Origin: Bacteroidales bacterium UBA1253
GTDB lineage: Bacteria; Bacteroidota; Bacteroidia; Bacteroidales; Paludibacteraceae
Reading direction: 5' to 3'
DNA: 8,570 bases
Assembly (NCBI GenBank): GCA_002308815.1
Contig: DBVX01000089.1
Coordinates: 9,700-18,269, forward strand
Below, in pieces: positions 1-6,195 of this stretch. The position numbers and the translations under genes are program-made. The notes under the pieces were generated by a model, which was given only the letters and a program-made list of their open reading frames with translations, ran no database searches and was not told the origin of the DNA. The stretch's first letter is position 1. Each line of letters begins with the position of its first letter.

Positions 1-420
1 TCCGCTGCCGTTGGGTCGCCGATGGCGGAGTTCATTATGAAGCATCTTGCCACACAGGCTGGACGCTCCGGCGAGTTTGAGATCGACTCCGCTGCCGTCT
101 CCACCGAAGAGATTGGCAACGATATGTATCCGCCTGCCAAACGCAAACTGCGGGAGAAAGGCATCCCTTTCACACCTCGCGCCGCACGGCAGGTAACGGC
201 AAACGACTATCGCTATCATGACCATCTGATTTGCATGGACCAAAGCAATCTGCGTCTGCTCAACCGTATCACAGGTGAGGACACACAGGGCAATGTGTCG
301 CTTCTGATGGCGTGGGCGGGAAAGAACAAGGATGTGGCAGATCCGTGGTACACAGGCGATTTCGAAGCAACTTACCTCGGTATTGTGGAGGGTTGCACGT
401 CTTTGTTACAACAATTATAA
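1..420 (+). pseudogene. Low-molecular-weight protein tyrosine phosphatase, copy 1, P-loop disrupted, 5' end outside window
   Basis: The frame is open from base 1 to the TAA at 418-420. From SPMAEF (codons from 16) it reads as an LMW-PTP: FEIDSAAVS (the conserved segment after the P-loop), a YPPAKRKL segment, HLICMD, and the C-terminal DPWYTGDF stretch carrying the general-acid aspartate of the family. These enzymes dephosphorylate phosphotyrosine with a nucleophilic Cys in CX5R(S/T). Here the residues before SPMAE are SAAVG, with no Cys or Arg in frame. A TGC CGT (Cys-Arg) does occur at 6-11, but in another frame, four bases (TGGG, 12-15) ahead of the TCG CCG ATG codons. That suits a small insertion in the CRSPMAE coding sequence. 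An ATG at 22 could start a headless 132-residue product, which would lack catalysis. The family call is firm; inactivity is inferred, because the gene's start is not visible. Confidence 0.8.
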
Positions 421-439
421 ACACTATGGCAGCATCACA
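75..439 (+). repeat. Direct repeat of PTP sequence, partner at 7658-8016
   Basis: Roughly 345 bases of PTP coding sequence (75-424) recur in the same orientation at about 7658-8010, at roughly 80% base identity by eye with long exact runs, such as the stretch covering GTGGCAGATCCGTGGTACAC. The copies bracket about 7.2 kb. The repeat stops just past the two stop codons. Recombination between the copies could in principle remove the whole interval, though the divergence makes this slow. Confidence 0.6.
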
Positions 440-843
440 GTTCAACCGTTATATCTGGTTAGTGGACACCATCCGCAGTGCCGGACGCATATCCCGTCAG
501 GACATTGACCGCCGCTGGGCTGACTCCTCGCTCAACGACCGCAAAGAGACATGCATCCCCGAACGCACGTTCCACCGCTACAAGGATGCCATACAAGAGC
601 TTTTTGACATCGAGATCTGTTGCGACCGCGCTGCAGGAGGACTCTATTACATTGCCGATGACGGCAACGAGAGCCGCACCAAACAATGGCTGCGTCTTCT
701 CATGGTTCGTTGCTCCGACCTTCGATTTCTTTATGGAACTGCGTACGCACGGCAGCAATCTGGAGGTGCTTTCACCCGTCTGGCTGCGGGAGGAATTCCG
801 TGAAGATGCGGAAAAAACGGTCATGCTCTACAAAAAAGTGTAG
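426..843 (+). pseudogene. WYL-domain transcription regulator with internal deletion
   Basis: The ATG at 426 opens an N-terminal winged-helix region typical of WYL regulators: FNRYIWLVDTIRSAGRIS, then IPERTFHRYKDAIQELFDIEI and AAGGLYYI, up to about TKQWL at base 692. From about base 715 the matching C-terminal end of a WYL protein continues in a different frame: PTFDFFMELRTHGSNLEV, then SPVWLREEFREDAEKTVMLY, to the TAG at 841-843. The roughly 180-residue middle, including the ligand-sensing WYL core, is missing, and the two ends are joined out of frame. The frame from 426 stops at 803 with unrelated residues. WYL proteins are usually about 300 residues and often regulate defence or DNA-damage genes. 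The gene starts 6 bases after the PTP stop, so the two were probably co-transcribed. The family call rests on recognising both ends by eye. Confidence 0.75.
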
Positions 844-905
844 TATTTTCGCTATTTTTCTTCATTTTTCCATACATACTGACAGGTTTTGGCAGTTTGA
901 GACGG

Positions 906-913
906 TAATTTTG
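906..913 (+). promoter_or_regulatory. Likely -7 element (TAATTTTG) upstream of the HIRAN gene
   Basis: TAATTTTG matches the Bacteroidota primary sigma -7 consensus TAnnTTTG and lies 50 bases before the ATG at 963. A TTTG occurs at 888-891, but its spacing (14 bases) is shorter than the usual 19-21, so the -33 half is poor. It would drive the HIRAN gene and perhaps the region downstream. Confidence 0.45.
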
Positions 914-962
914 CGGCGTGAAACAAAAACAACAGATGTTTAACCGCTAAAAATTTACCACT

Positions 963-1454
963 ATGTTACTCAAAAAGAACAAAGCAGAGTTTCTCAACTG
1001 CAATCTGGCAGGTTTCGGTCACACCGAAGGTTATCTTGTTTTGGACGAGCTGCGTCCGGGCGACAAACTGATTATGATTCGCGAGGATGAGAACAGGCAT
1101 GACAGCGATGCCATTGCGCTGTTCTATGTCCCCAAGCACAAACTGCCGCAAGGCACACAGACTTATTTTCTGGCTTTTGACGGAAAGAATCACTCTGTAA
1201 TGGAAGAAGAGTGGTTGGTTGATGTTGAAGCTGACCTCGCCGCCCCGAGTAAAAAGAAAAAGGCTGTCAAGGAGGATGAAGTGATGGCGTTGCATGTCGG
1301 ATATATCCCTGCCAACAGCAACCACCAGCTTGCCATGATGCTGGATATGGGCTATGAAGCCATCTATGAGTGTGTCATCACGTCCATTGACAAGGAAGCA
1401 CACCCCAACCAGCAGGTTCAGATAAGGGTGAATGTATTGGAAAATAATCTGTAA
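963..1454 (+). CDS. HIRAN-domain protein
   Basis: This is a stand-alone 163-residue protein resembling HIRAN domains, which in larger proteins (for example HLTF/Rad5-type helicases) bind DNA ends and in bacteria often sit near DNA-processing genes. Visible hallmarks are the opening strand with LAGF (residues 15-18), LRPGDKL (30-36), the charged REDENRHDSDAIAL block (40-53) typical of the domain's centre, and a late GYIP (113-116) followed by a helix, LAMMLDMG. Between the halves is an insertion (about residues 60-105) ending in a basic PSKKKKAVK linker. No enzymatic motif is seen. The gene ends in tandem TAA TAA stops and lies 332 bases ahead of the restriction-modification gene in the same orientation, but that gene has its own promoter. 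A role with the enzyme is inferred only from position. Domain call fairly confident, function unknown. Confidence 0.75.
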   Translation: MLLKKNKAEFLNCNLAGFGHTEGYLVLDELRPGDKLIMIREDENRHDSDAIALFYVPKHKLPQGTQTYFLAFDGKNHSVMEEEWLVDVEADLAAPSKKKKAVKEDEVMALHVGYIPANSNHQLAMMLDMGYEAIYECVITSIDKEAHPNQQVQIRVNVLENNL

Positions 1455-1469
1455 TAAATCGTTGAATAA

Positions 1470-1613
1470 TTGGTAGCAAATCTTGTCCTGACCGACGGCC
1501 AAGCCACCCGCCTTGACACTCTCTGGCAGGAGTTCCTCAAACGGATCAATGCCGAGTTTGAGAAATCCGAAGAACGGGAAGACTGCATATATTTGGGAAA
1601 GAATGAATCTTAA
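1470..1613 (+). pseudogene. Possible gene-end remnant of about 47 codons, unassigned
   Basis: Between the HIRAN gene and the next promoter a short frame beginning at a TTG (1470) reads VANLVLTDGQATRLDTLWQE followed by FLKRINAEFEKSEERED and ends at TAA 1611-1613. The composition is protein-like (amphipathic, Glu/Lys-rich helix) and it has no ATG, so it looks like the 3' end of a lost gene rather than a small gene. I do not recognise the family. The rest of 1455-1786 holds only the promoter at 1731-1762. Confidence 0.35.
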
Positions 1614-1730
1614 CAATCGGCAACTTTCCGCGTCCCGGAATAACAGACCAAACACTATACGGATACTATACCCATACTTATAGGATAAGCAACCTTTGGC
1701 AATAGAGTGGAATCTTAAAAATAGTAGTGT

Positions 1731-1762
1731 TTTGCAGAAATGCGGCAAACGGTGTAACTTTG
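1731..1762 (+). promoter_or_regulatory. Promoter of the MmeI-like gene (TTTG-N20-TAACTTTG)
   Basis: TTTG at 1731-1734 and TAACTTTG at 1755-1762 are separated by 20 bases, an exact match to the Bacteroidota housekeeping promoter pattern. It sits 25 bases before the ATG at 1787, giving a leader of under about 20 bases. It gives the restriction-modification gene its own transcription start, independent of the HIRAN gene. Confidence 0.8.
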
Positions 1763-1786
1763 CGGGGTGAAATGAAATAACAAACT

Positions 1787-4567
1787 ATGAATAGCACAGA
1801 ACAGGCAAAAGCCGCCAAAGACTTCGCGCAGGAGTGGCAGGGCAAAGGCTATGAGAAAGGTGACACACAACGCTTCTGGCTCGAACTGCTCCAAAAAGTG
1901 TTCGGAGTGAGCGACCCGTACAGCTTCATACGCTTCGAGGAGCAGGTGATGGTGGACAGCACCAACTTTATGGACGGTCATATAGATGCCACCAAAGTGC
2001 TCATCGAGCAGAAGAGTATTGACAAAGACTTAGGAAAAGGCATCAGGCAAGCTAATGGTCTATGGCTTACCCCGTTCCAACAAGCGAGTAAATATATTGT
2101 CGGTCTGCCTGTTAGTAAACACCCTCGTTGGGTGGTGACTTGCAATTTCGCGGAATTCTGGGTGTATGACATGGAGCAACCGAATGGTGAACCGCAGATT
2201 ATCCTCCTTGCCAATCTTGGCAAGGAATACTATCGCCTGCAATTTTTGGTAGATGAAGGGAATGAGCATCTAAAACGAGAGCAAGAGGTATCAGTAAAAG
2301 CAGGTGAATTGGTGGGTGTTATCTACGATAAGCTACTGGAGCAATACATAGATAAGAAGAATCCGGAAACGCTCAAAAGTTTGAATATTTTGTGCGTGCG
2401 CTTGGTGTTCTGCCTCTATGCCGAGGACGCAGGCCTGTTCAACAGCAAAACCTCTTTCCATGACTACCTCGCGCAGTACCAAGCCAAGGACATCCGCCGT
2501 GCGCTGATAGACCTTTTCCAAGTTCTCGACACGCCTTTAGAGGCGCGCGACCCCTACATGGACGATGCCCTCAAAGCCTTCCCGTATGTCAATGGCGGTC
2601 TGTTCAGCGATGAGCATGTTATTATTCCGCAATTTACCGACGAACTCAAAGAACTCATCCTTTCCAATGCCTCGGACGATTTCGACTGGAGCGAAATATC
2701 GCCGACTATCTTCGGTGCGGTGTTTGAAAGCACGTTGAACCCCGAGACGCGTCGCAGCGGCGGCATGCACTATACATCCATTGAGAACATCCACAAGGTC
2801 ATTGACCCGCTTTTCCTTGATGATCTTAACGCTGAGTTTAATAACATTGTGGCGTTCGGGGAAAGTTCGCCTCGGTCGCTGACCGTGCGCAAGCAAGCAC
2901 TTGCCGCTTTCCAAGATAAATTGGCTTCTCTCACGTTCTTCGACCCTGCTTGTGGTAGTGGAAACTTCCTCACGGAAACATTCTTGTCGCTCCGTCGGTT
3001 GGAAAACAAGGTCATTCAAGCCATGTTCGGCGGCGAGAACGTGCTCACGTTCGACATTCTCATTAAGGTCAATATATCGCAATTCTACGGCATCGAGATT
3101 AACGATTTCGCTTGTACGGTAGCCAAAACGGCATTGTGGATAGCCGAGAGCCAGACGCTCAAAGAGACATCCGCTATCGCCGGTCGTGCCATCGACTTTT
3201 TGCCCCTCAAAACGAACGCCTATATCCACGAGGGCAACGCCCTGCGCATGGATTGGAGTGAGGTCATCGCGCCCGAAAAACTCAACTACATTATGGGAAA
3301 CCCGCCGTTTGTGGGGCATCAAAATCGCACAGCAAGCCAAATGGAAGACATGGATCTTGCTTTTGAAGGATTTGACACCTACGGCAAATTGGATTACGTA
3401 GCGGCATGGTACAAAAAAGCCGCAGATATGATGCAAGGAACAAACATTCACGCTGCTTTTGTTAGTACGAATAGTATTTGTCAAGGCGAGAGCGTGGCAA
3501 CGATGTGGAAGCCCCTCTTTGAGAAACGAAATCTGACCATTACATTTGCTTACCAAACTTTCAAATGGAAAAGCGAAAGTTTCGGTATGGCAGCAGTGCA
3601 TTGTGTCATAATCGGTTTCTGCTGTTGTCCATATACTCAGACTCGCAAACTCTTTGCCGGAACAAATATTCCTACTTTTGTAGATAACATCAACGGCTAT
3701 TTGATTGCAGCTCCGAATGTGTTTGTTCAAGGACGTACAGGCATGTTAACTGCGGGACTTCCAGGAATGACCAAAGGCAGCCAACCTACGGACGGCGGAA
3801 ATCTGTTCCTCACGAAAGAAGAGAAGGATGAACTCATCGCCAAATATCCCCAAACAGCAGCGTATATTAAGCGCTTTGTGGGAGCGGAAGAGTTTATCAA
3901 CAATAAGGAACGCTATTGTTTATGGTTGAAAGGTGTCTCTCCACACGACTATGTCAATGTGCCGCCTGTTATGGAGCGGTTACAAAAAGTTCGTGAAATG
4001 CGCGCGGCAAGTCCTACTGCGTCTGTAAAGCGTGACGCAGATATTCCTATGCTATTTACGCAAATTCGTCAACCGGAAGGAAATTATTTAATAATTCCTC
4101 GTCATAGTGGCGAATCGCGCCGATATATACCTATCGGCTATATGACGCCAGATGTCATTTGTGGAGATGCAAACCAAATGATACCTGATGCGTCTTTGTA
4201 CTTGTTTGGTATTTTAATCAGTAATGTTCACATGGCTTGGATGCGCGTTGTATGTGGTCGATTAGAAATGCGTTACCGATATTCTCCGGCTGTCTATAAC
4301 AATTTTCCGTTCCCGACACCTACCGATGCGCAGAAAGCCAAGATTGAACAAACGGCACAGGCCATTTTGGATGCACGTGCTTTATATCCGGAATGTAGTT
4401 TGGCTGAATTATACAACGAAAATGGTATGCAAGCCGAACTCCGCAAAGCGCACCAAGAGAATGACCGTGCCGTAATGGCTGCCTATGGCTTCAAGCCCGG
4501 ACAAACAACCGAGTCCGAGTGCGTGGCAGAACTATTCAAGATGTATCAGGAATTGACGAACAAATAA
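1787..4567 (+). CDS. MmeI-like single-chain restriction-modification enzyme (type IIL/IIG)
   Basis: A 926-residue enzyme, close in length to MmeI (919), that joins cutting and adenine methylation of one DNA strand in one chain. Order: N-terminal nuclease region with a PD-(D/E)XK-like motif (GHID ending at D67, then LIEQKS with E74 and K76); a helical spacer to about residue 370; an N6-adenine methyltransferase with motif I FFDPACGSGNF (D386-F394) and motif IV NPPF (505-508); then a target-recognition region containing SGESRRYIPIGYM, LFGILISNVHMAW and RYSPAVYNNFPFP, all recognisable MmeI-family signatures, and a short helical tail. All key motifs look intact, so it is probably active. Since such enzymes protect the host through their own methylase, no separate methyltransferase is needed and none is seen. 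It has its own promoter. The recognition sequence cannot be read from this window. Alternative: a related methyltransferase without cutting activity, unlikely given the intact nuclease motif. Confidence 0.9.
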   Translation: MNSTEQAKAAKDFAQEWQGKGYEKGDTQRFWLELLQKVFGVSDPYSFIRFEEQVMVDSTNFMDGHIDATKVLIEQKSIDKDLGKGIRQANGLWLTPFQQASKYIVGLPVSKHPRWVVTCNFAEFWVYDMEQPNGEPQIILLANLGKEYYRLQFLVDEGNEHLKREQEVSVKAGELVGVIYDKLLEQYIDKKNPETLKSLNILCVRLVFCLYAEDAGLFNSKTSFHDYLAQYQAKDIRRALIDLFQVLDTPLEARDPYMDDALKAFPYVNGGLFSDEHVIIPQFTDELKELILSNASDDFDWSEISPTIFGAVFESTLNPETRRSGGMHYTSIENIHKVIDPLFLDDLNAEFNNIVAFGESSPRSLTVRKQALAAFQDKLASLTFFDPACGSGNFLTETFLSLRRLENKVIQAMFGGENVLTFDILIKVNISQFYGIEINDFACTVAKTALWIAESQTLKETSAIAGRAIDFLPLKTNAYIHEGNALRMDWSEVIAPEKLNYIMGNPPFVGHQNRTASQMEDMDLAFEGFDTYGKLDYVAAWYKKAADMMQGTNIHAAFVSTNSICQGESVATMWKPLFEKRNLTITFAYQTFKWKSESFGMAAVHCVIIGFCCCPYTQTRKLFAGTNIPTFVDNINGYLIAAPNVFVQGRTGMLTAGLPGMTKGSQPTDGGNLFLTKEEKDELIAKYPQTAAYIKRFVGAEEFINNKERYCLWLKGVSPHDYVNVPPVMERLQKVREMRAASPTASVKRDADIPMLFTQIRQPEGNYLIIPRHSGESRRYIPIGYMTPDVICGDANQMIPDASLYLFGILISNVHMAWMRVVCGRLEMRYRYSPAVYNNFPFPTPTDAQKAKIEQTAQAILDARALYPECSLAELYNENGMQAELRKAHQENDRAVMAAYGFKPGQTTESECVAELFKMYQELTNK

Positions 4568-4621
4568 CGAAATCTTCGACATATTGAAATACCGATATCT
4601 CAAAAATCATAACAGATTACT

Positions 4622-5044
4622 ATGCCTAACGAATCAATCATAAAAGCCTTTGATGGCAAGAATATCCGCATTGTGTGGGATGAGAAAGAGGAAAAGTACT
4701 ATTTCTCCGTAGTGGATGTAGTACAAGTATTAACCGACAGTGCTGGCTATCAGACAGCACGAACATATTGGAAGGTCTTGAAAAACAGACTTACCAAAGA
4801 AGGAAATGAAACGGTTACAAATTGTAACCAGTTGAAACTGCCTGCTGCTGATGGTAAGAAAAGAATGACCGATGTTGCTGATTTAGAGGGTATCTTCCGC
4901 ATCATTCAGTCCATACCGAGCAAGAAAGCCGAGCCTGTGAAGCGTTGGCTTGCCGAGGTGGGGGCGCAGCGCATTGACCAGATGATTGACCCCGAACAGA
5001 CTTTCCAGATGGCGGTGGAGGACTACCGCAGGCAGGCGGCGTGA
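4622..5044 (+). CDS. Bro-N domain protein, C-terminally truncated
   Basis: The 140-residue product begins MPNESIIKAFDGKNIRIVWD and reads through a complete Bro-N-like domain: YYFSVVDVVQVLTDS, TARTYWKVLKNRL, MTDVADLEGIFRIIQSI and KRWLAEVGAQRIDQMIDP. Bro-N domains are DNA-binding modules common in phages and mobile elements, and chromosomal Bacteroidales versions are usually about twice this length. Here the reading changes right after EDYRRQ (about base 5034), where family members normally continue into a C-terminal domain, and stops at TGA 5042-5044. It starts 54 bases after the restriction-modification gene with no obvious promoter between, so it may be read through from it. The N-terminal domain could still bind DNA. 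Whether this is a functional short form or a broken gene is open. Confidence 0.75.
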   Translation: MPNESIIKAFDGKNIRIVWDEKEEKYYFSVVDVVQVLTDSAGYQTARTYWKVLKNRLTKEGNETVTNCNQLKLPAADGKKRMTDVADLEGIFRIIQSIPSKKAEPVKRWLAEVGAQRIDQMIDPEQTFQMAVEDYRRQAA

Positions 5045-5157
5045 TGCCGTTGAAAGCCTCTGACTACATCCGTCCTATTGAGGACACCGAAGCCAAGGAA
5101 CTGCCTAATGACGAAACAGCCGATAACAGAAAGAGTTCCGCTCCGCGTAGGAGATGA
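5044..5157 (+). other. Unassigned 37-codon open frame overlapping the Bro-N stop
   Basis: An ATG shares its A with the Bro-N stop (TGATG). The frame reads MPLKASDYIRPIEDTEAKEL, continues with a charged tail and ends at TGA 5155-5157. It directly follows the point where Bro-N homology ends, so it is as likely to be a piece of another gene joined there as a real small gene. I do not recognise it. Confidence 0.3.
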
Positions 5158-5460
5158 TATTTTTCGCCGCCATAGCCGGATACCACGACATAAAGAAAAA
5201 GGAAAGCAGTCCGCCACCTGTGTTCTACGAAGAGAAAAAGATAGTGGATGCGGATAATATCATAATGACCGGATCACCGCCGTGCCTCGCTTATTGGGCA
5301 ATGGCAGCGCGGGCGGTTCGGGGACAAGACGCACGTCACCATACACACCGAACCGCTTCATAGACATTGAATCGGCCGCCCAATCAAGTAGTGTTAGCCG
5401 CAAAAAAAATGCGCATATCTGCATAATTCGCAGATAGATTATTCATGTTCCCAATAAAAG
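5158..5460 (+). other. Stretch without a recognisable gene; overlapping short open frames
   Basis: Two overlapping frames are open. One starts at ATG 5154 and runs to 5363 (69 codons, with a charged middle HDIKKKESSPPPVFYEEKK). The other, without an ATG, runs 5258-5437 and reads NDRITAVPRLLGNGSAGG then TSPYTPNRFIDIESAA. Both look like pieces of protein-coding sequence, suggesting a frame change inside a lost gene at about 5260-5290. I cannot name it. From about 5400 the sequence turns AT-rich and non-coding. Confidence 0.35.
5416..5436. repeat. Perfect 7-base inverted repeat, possible operator
   Basis: TATCTGC (5416-5422) and GCAGATA (5430-5436) form a perfect dyad with a 7-base spacer. It lies just upstream of the -33 position of the TACCTTTG element at 5464-5471, where an activator or repressor could bind. 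The use as an operator is inference. Confidence 0.4.
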
Positions 5461-5463
5461 CAG

Positions 5464-5471
5464 TACCTTTG
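5464..5471 (+). promoter_or_regulatory. Likely -7 element (TACCTTTG)
   Basis: TACCTTTG fits TAnnTTTG. The sequence at the expected -33 position (about 5440-5443, TATT) is a weak match. No intact gene follows; a start-less open frame begins at 5481, so this may be the orphaned promoter of a lost gene, or of the deiminase gene at 6194 before the IS110 element arrived. Confidence 0.45.
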
Positions 5472-5480
5472 CATTTGTAA

Positions 5481-5594
5481 AAAGCAGAAAAGGGGAATAT
5501 TAGCTACAAAGTTCATATTGACAATGAATACCTGAAGAGGATACAAAAACTGTATTATAAGCAAGACCTGCGAAACTGTAAGAGCAGGAAATAA
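5481..5594 (+). pseudogene. Start-less 37-codon open frame, unassigned remnant
   Basis: After a TAA at 5478-5480 the frame reads GNISYKVHIDNEYLKRIQKL, then YYKQDLRNCKSRK, and stops at TAA 5592-5594. There is no ATG, GTG or TTG in a plausible place, yet the residues look protein-like. It lies directly after a promoter-like element, so it may be a gene whose start and remainder have been lost. Not recognised. From 5595 to 5656 I see nothing but AT-rich sequence. Confidence 0.25.
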
Positions 5595-5656
5595 TCAACA
5601 CAACGAACTATGTTGAATTTTTTCAAAATTTAGTGTAAAAGTATCATTTTATGTCT

Positions 5657-5706
5657 CGTCGGGGGTGTTCCGACACCCCCTTGCCGACGGCGCTCCCTGC
5701 GGGGAG
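5657..5706. terminator. Two adjacent strong hairpins, one with an alternative pairing
   Basis: GGGGGTGT (5661-5668) and ACACCCCC (5673-5680) pair perfectly around TCCG. A second hairpin, CTCCC/GGGAG around TGCG, follows at 5693-5706. CGTCGG (5657-5662) can also pair with CCGACG (5684-5689), which shares G5661-G5662 with the first stem, so the two states partly compete. There is no T-run after either on the plus strand, so simple intrinsic termination is doubtful. Read on the minus strand they would lie beyond the IS110 transposase stop and could end its transcript. Confidence 0.4.
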
Positions 5707-5746
5707 TATTAAATAAAGGTTCTGCAAGCCTCAAAATTGCAAAAGA

Positions 5747-5951
5747 TTAAGCGATATTTGACACGATAGTAGAGTTTGGATTAGGCGAGACATATCCGTC
5801 GATATAAGGTTTTCCGCTTTTGACAACGGCAAAAGCCTGTCGGATAACCTTGTTAGCGACAGCAAAATTCGGCTGTGCGATACCCGCCTTTGGGCTGCGG
5901 ATAAGCTACCGTGAAAGTCTGTTTGCTGACATCAATACCAATGTAAATCAT
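5747..5951 (-). pseudogene. IS110-family transposase, middle deleted and frameshifted
   Basis: Reading the minus strand from the ATG at 5951, the product begins MIYIGIDVSKQTFTVAYPQP, the hallmark start of an IS110 DEDD recombinase with its first catalytic Asp in GIDVSK. After about 28 codons homology breaks off and this frame stops at 5853-5855. In another frame, from about 5878 down to the TAA at 5747-5749, the sequence reads NFAVANKVIRQAFAVVKSGK followed by PYIDGYVSPN, which resembles the C-terminal tail of the same family (Transposase_20 side). The remaining DEDD residues and the catalytic Ser domain are gone. This is a deletion derivative that kept both gene ends. The N-terminal call is strong; the C-terminal call is moderate. 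Confidence 0.8.
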
Positions 5952-5989
5952 AGTGATAAAAACAATTAAATAATTTATGAGGAGTTCTG

Positions 5990-6157
5990 AGCATCAATAC
6001 ATCTTGGAACATCCATTGCAAATGCGGGGTCTTGTTACTTGGTGAACAGCCCATCGAACTATCCTGTTTTGAGATGTAAGAGTATGGGGGCGGAACATAA
6101 TTGACGGTCTTTACGACCAATGAAAAATCTGCCTTATTCCATACTCTGATGCGAACA
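5990..6157 (-). ncRNA. Candidate IS110 bridge RNA (two long stems with internal loops)
   Basis: IS110 recombinases use a structured RNA from the non-coding left end, with a target-binding loop followed by a donor-binding loop. In minus-strand order, the leader here holds GAGTATGG/CCATACTC (6139-6146 with 6080-6087, 8 pairs) enclosing an inner GGTC/GACC hairpin (6106-6118), and then, after a single base, TACATCT/AGATGTA (6072-6078 with 5998-6004, 7 pairs) enclosing a second inner hairpin (about 6026-6052). The sides of both internal loops are about 11-21 bases, the right shape for guide segments. The RNA would start near 6157 from the promoter at 6164-6195. I found no obvious extra stem at the 5' end. 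The pairing is seen directly; the bridge-RNA identity is inferred from shape and place. Confidence 0.55.
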
Positions 6158-6163
6158 ACGATG

Positions 6164-6195
6164 CAAAGTTAAACCCTTAAAATTAATTATACAAT
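6164..6195 (-). promoter_or_regulatory. Minus-strand promoter (ATTG-N20-TAACTTTG) for the IS110 leader
   Basis: On the minus strand TAACTTTG (plus CAAAGTTA, 6164-6171) is preceded after 20 bases by ATTG (plus CAAT, 6192-6195). This fits the Bacteroidota pattern well. It points into the IS110 leader. Its -33 half overlaps the start codon of the deiminase gene, so it may lie outside the element and come from the neighbouring DNA. Confidence 0.65.

Larger units (their letters stand above)
5747..6171 (-). mobile_element. IS110-family element, internally deleted; outer ends not determined
   Basis: The element is inferred from the transposase remnant on the minus strand (5747-5951), a roughly 200-base structured leader upstream of it, and a promoter at 6164-6195. 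The limits given are minimum limits: IS110 elements have no clear terminal inverted repeats and often make no target duplication, so the ends cannot be read by eye. The order leader, then transposase, matches the IS110 arrangement in which the non-coding left end encodes the bridge RNA. With only about 65 codons left from a gene of roughly 300-400, it cannot move by itself. It separates the Bro-N region from the deiminase gene. Confidence 0.7.

Noticed and set aside
966..1748. 260-codon open frame on the minus strand
   Set aside because: It is the antisense of the HIRAN gene and the spacer after it, has a composition rich in Phe, Leu and Cys with no family signature, and the plus-strand HIRAN match is clear.
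2537..3730. 397-codon open frame on the minus strand
   Set aside because: It lies wholly inside the MmeI-like gene, whose motifs on the plus strand are unmistakable; its residues (many Cys, His, Arg) are typical of antisense frames.
4568..4621. Possible promoter or terminator between the MmeI-like gene and the Bro-N gene
   Set aside because: The 54 bases contain neither a TAnnTTTG element nor a stable hairpin, so read-through is the simpler view.
5445..5451. ATGTTCC match to the 3' arm of the first IS110 loop (a possible right target guide)
   Set aside because: Only seven bases, almost 300 bases beyond the transposase stop and upstream of a promoter-like element, so it is unlikely to abut the element's end.
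5932..6120. 62-codon minus-strand open frame across the IS110 leader
   Set aside because: It overlaps the start of the transposase remnant in another frame and the paired leader segments; no coding character is seen.
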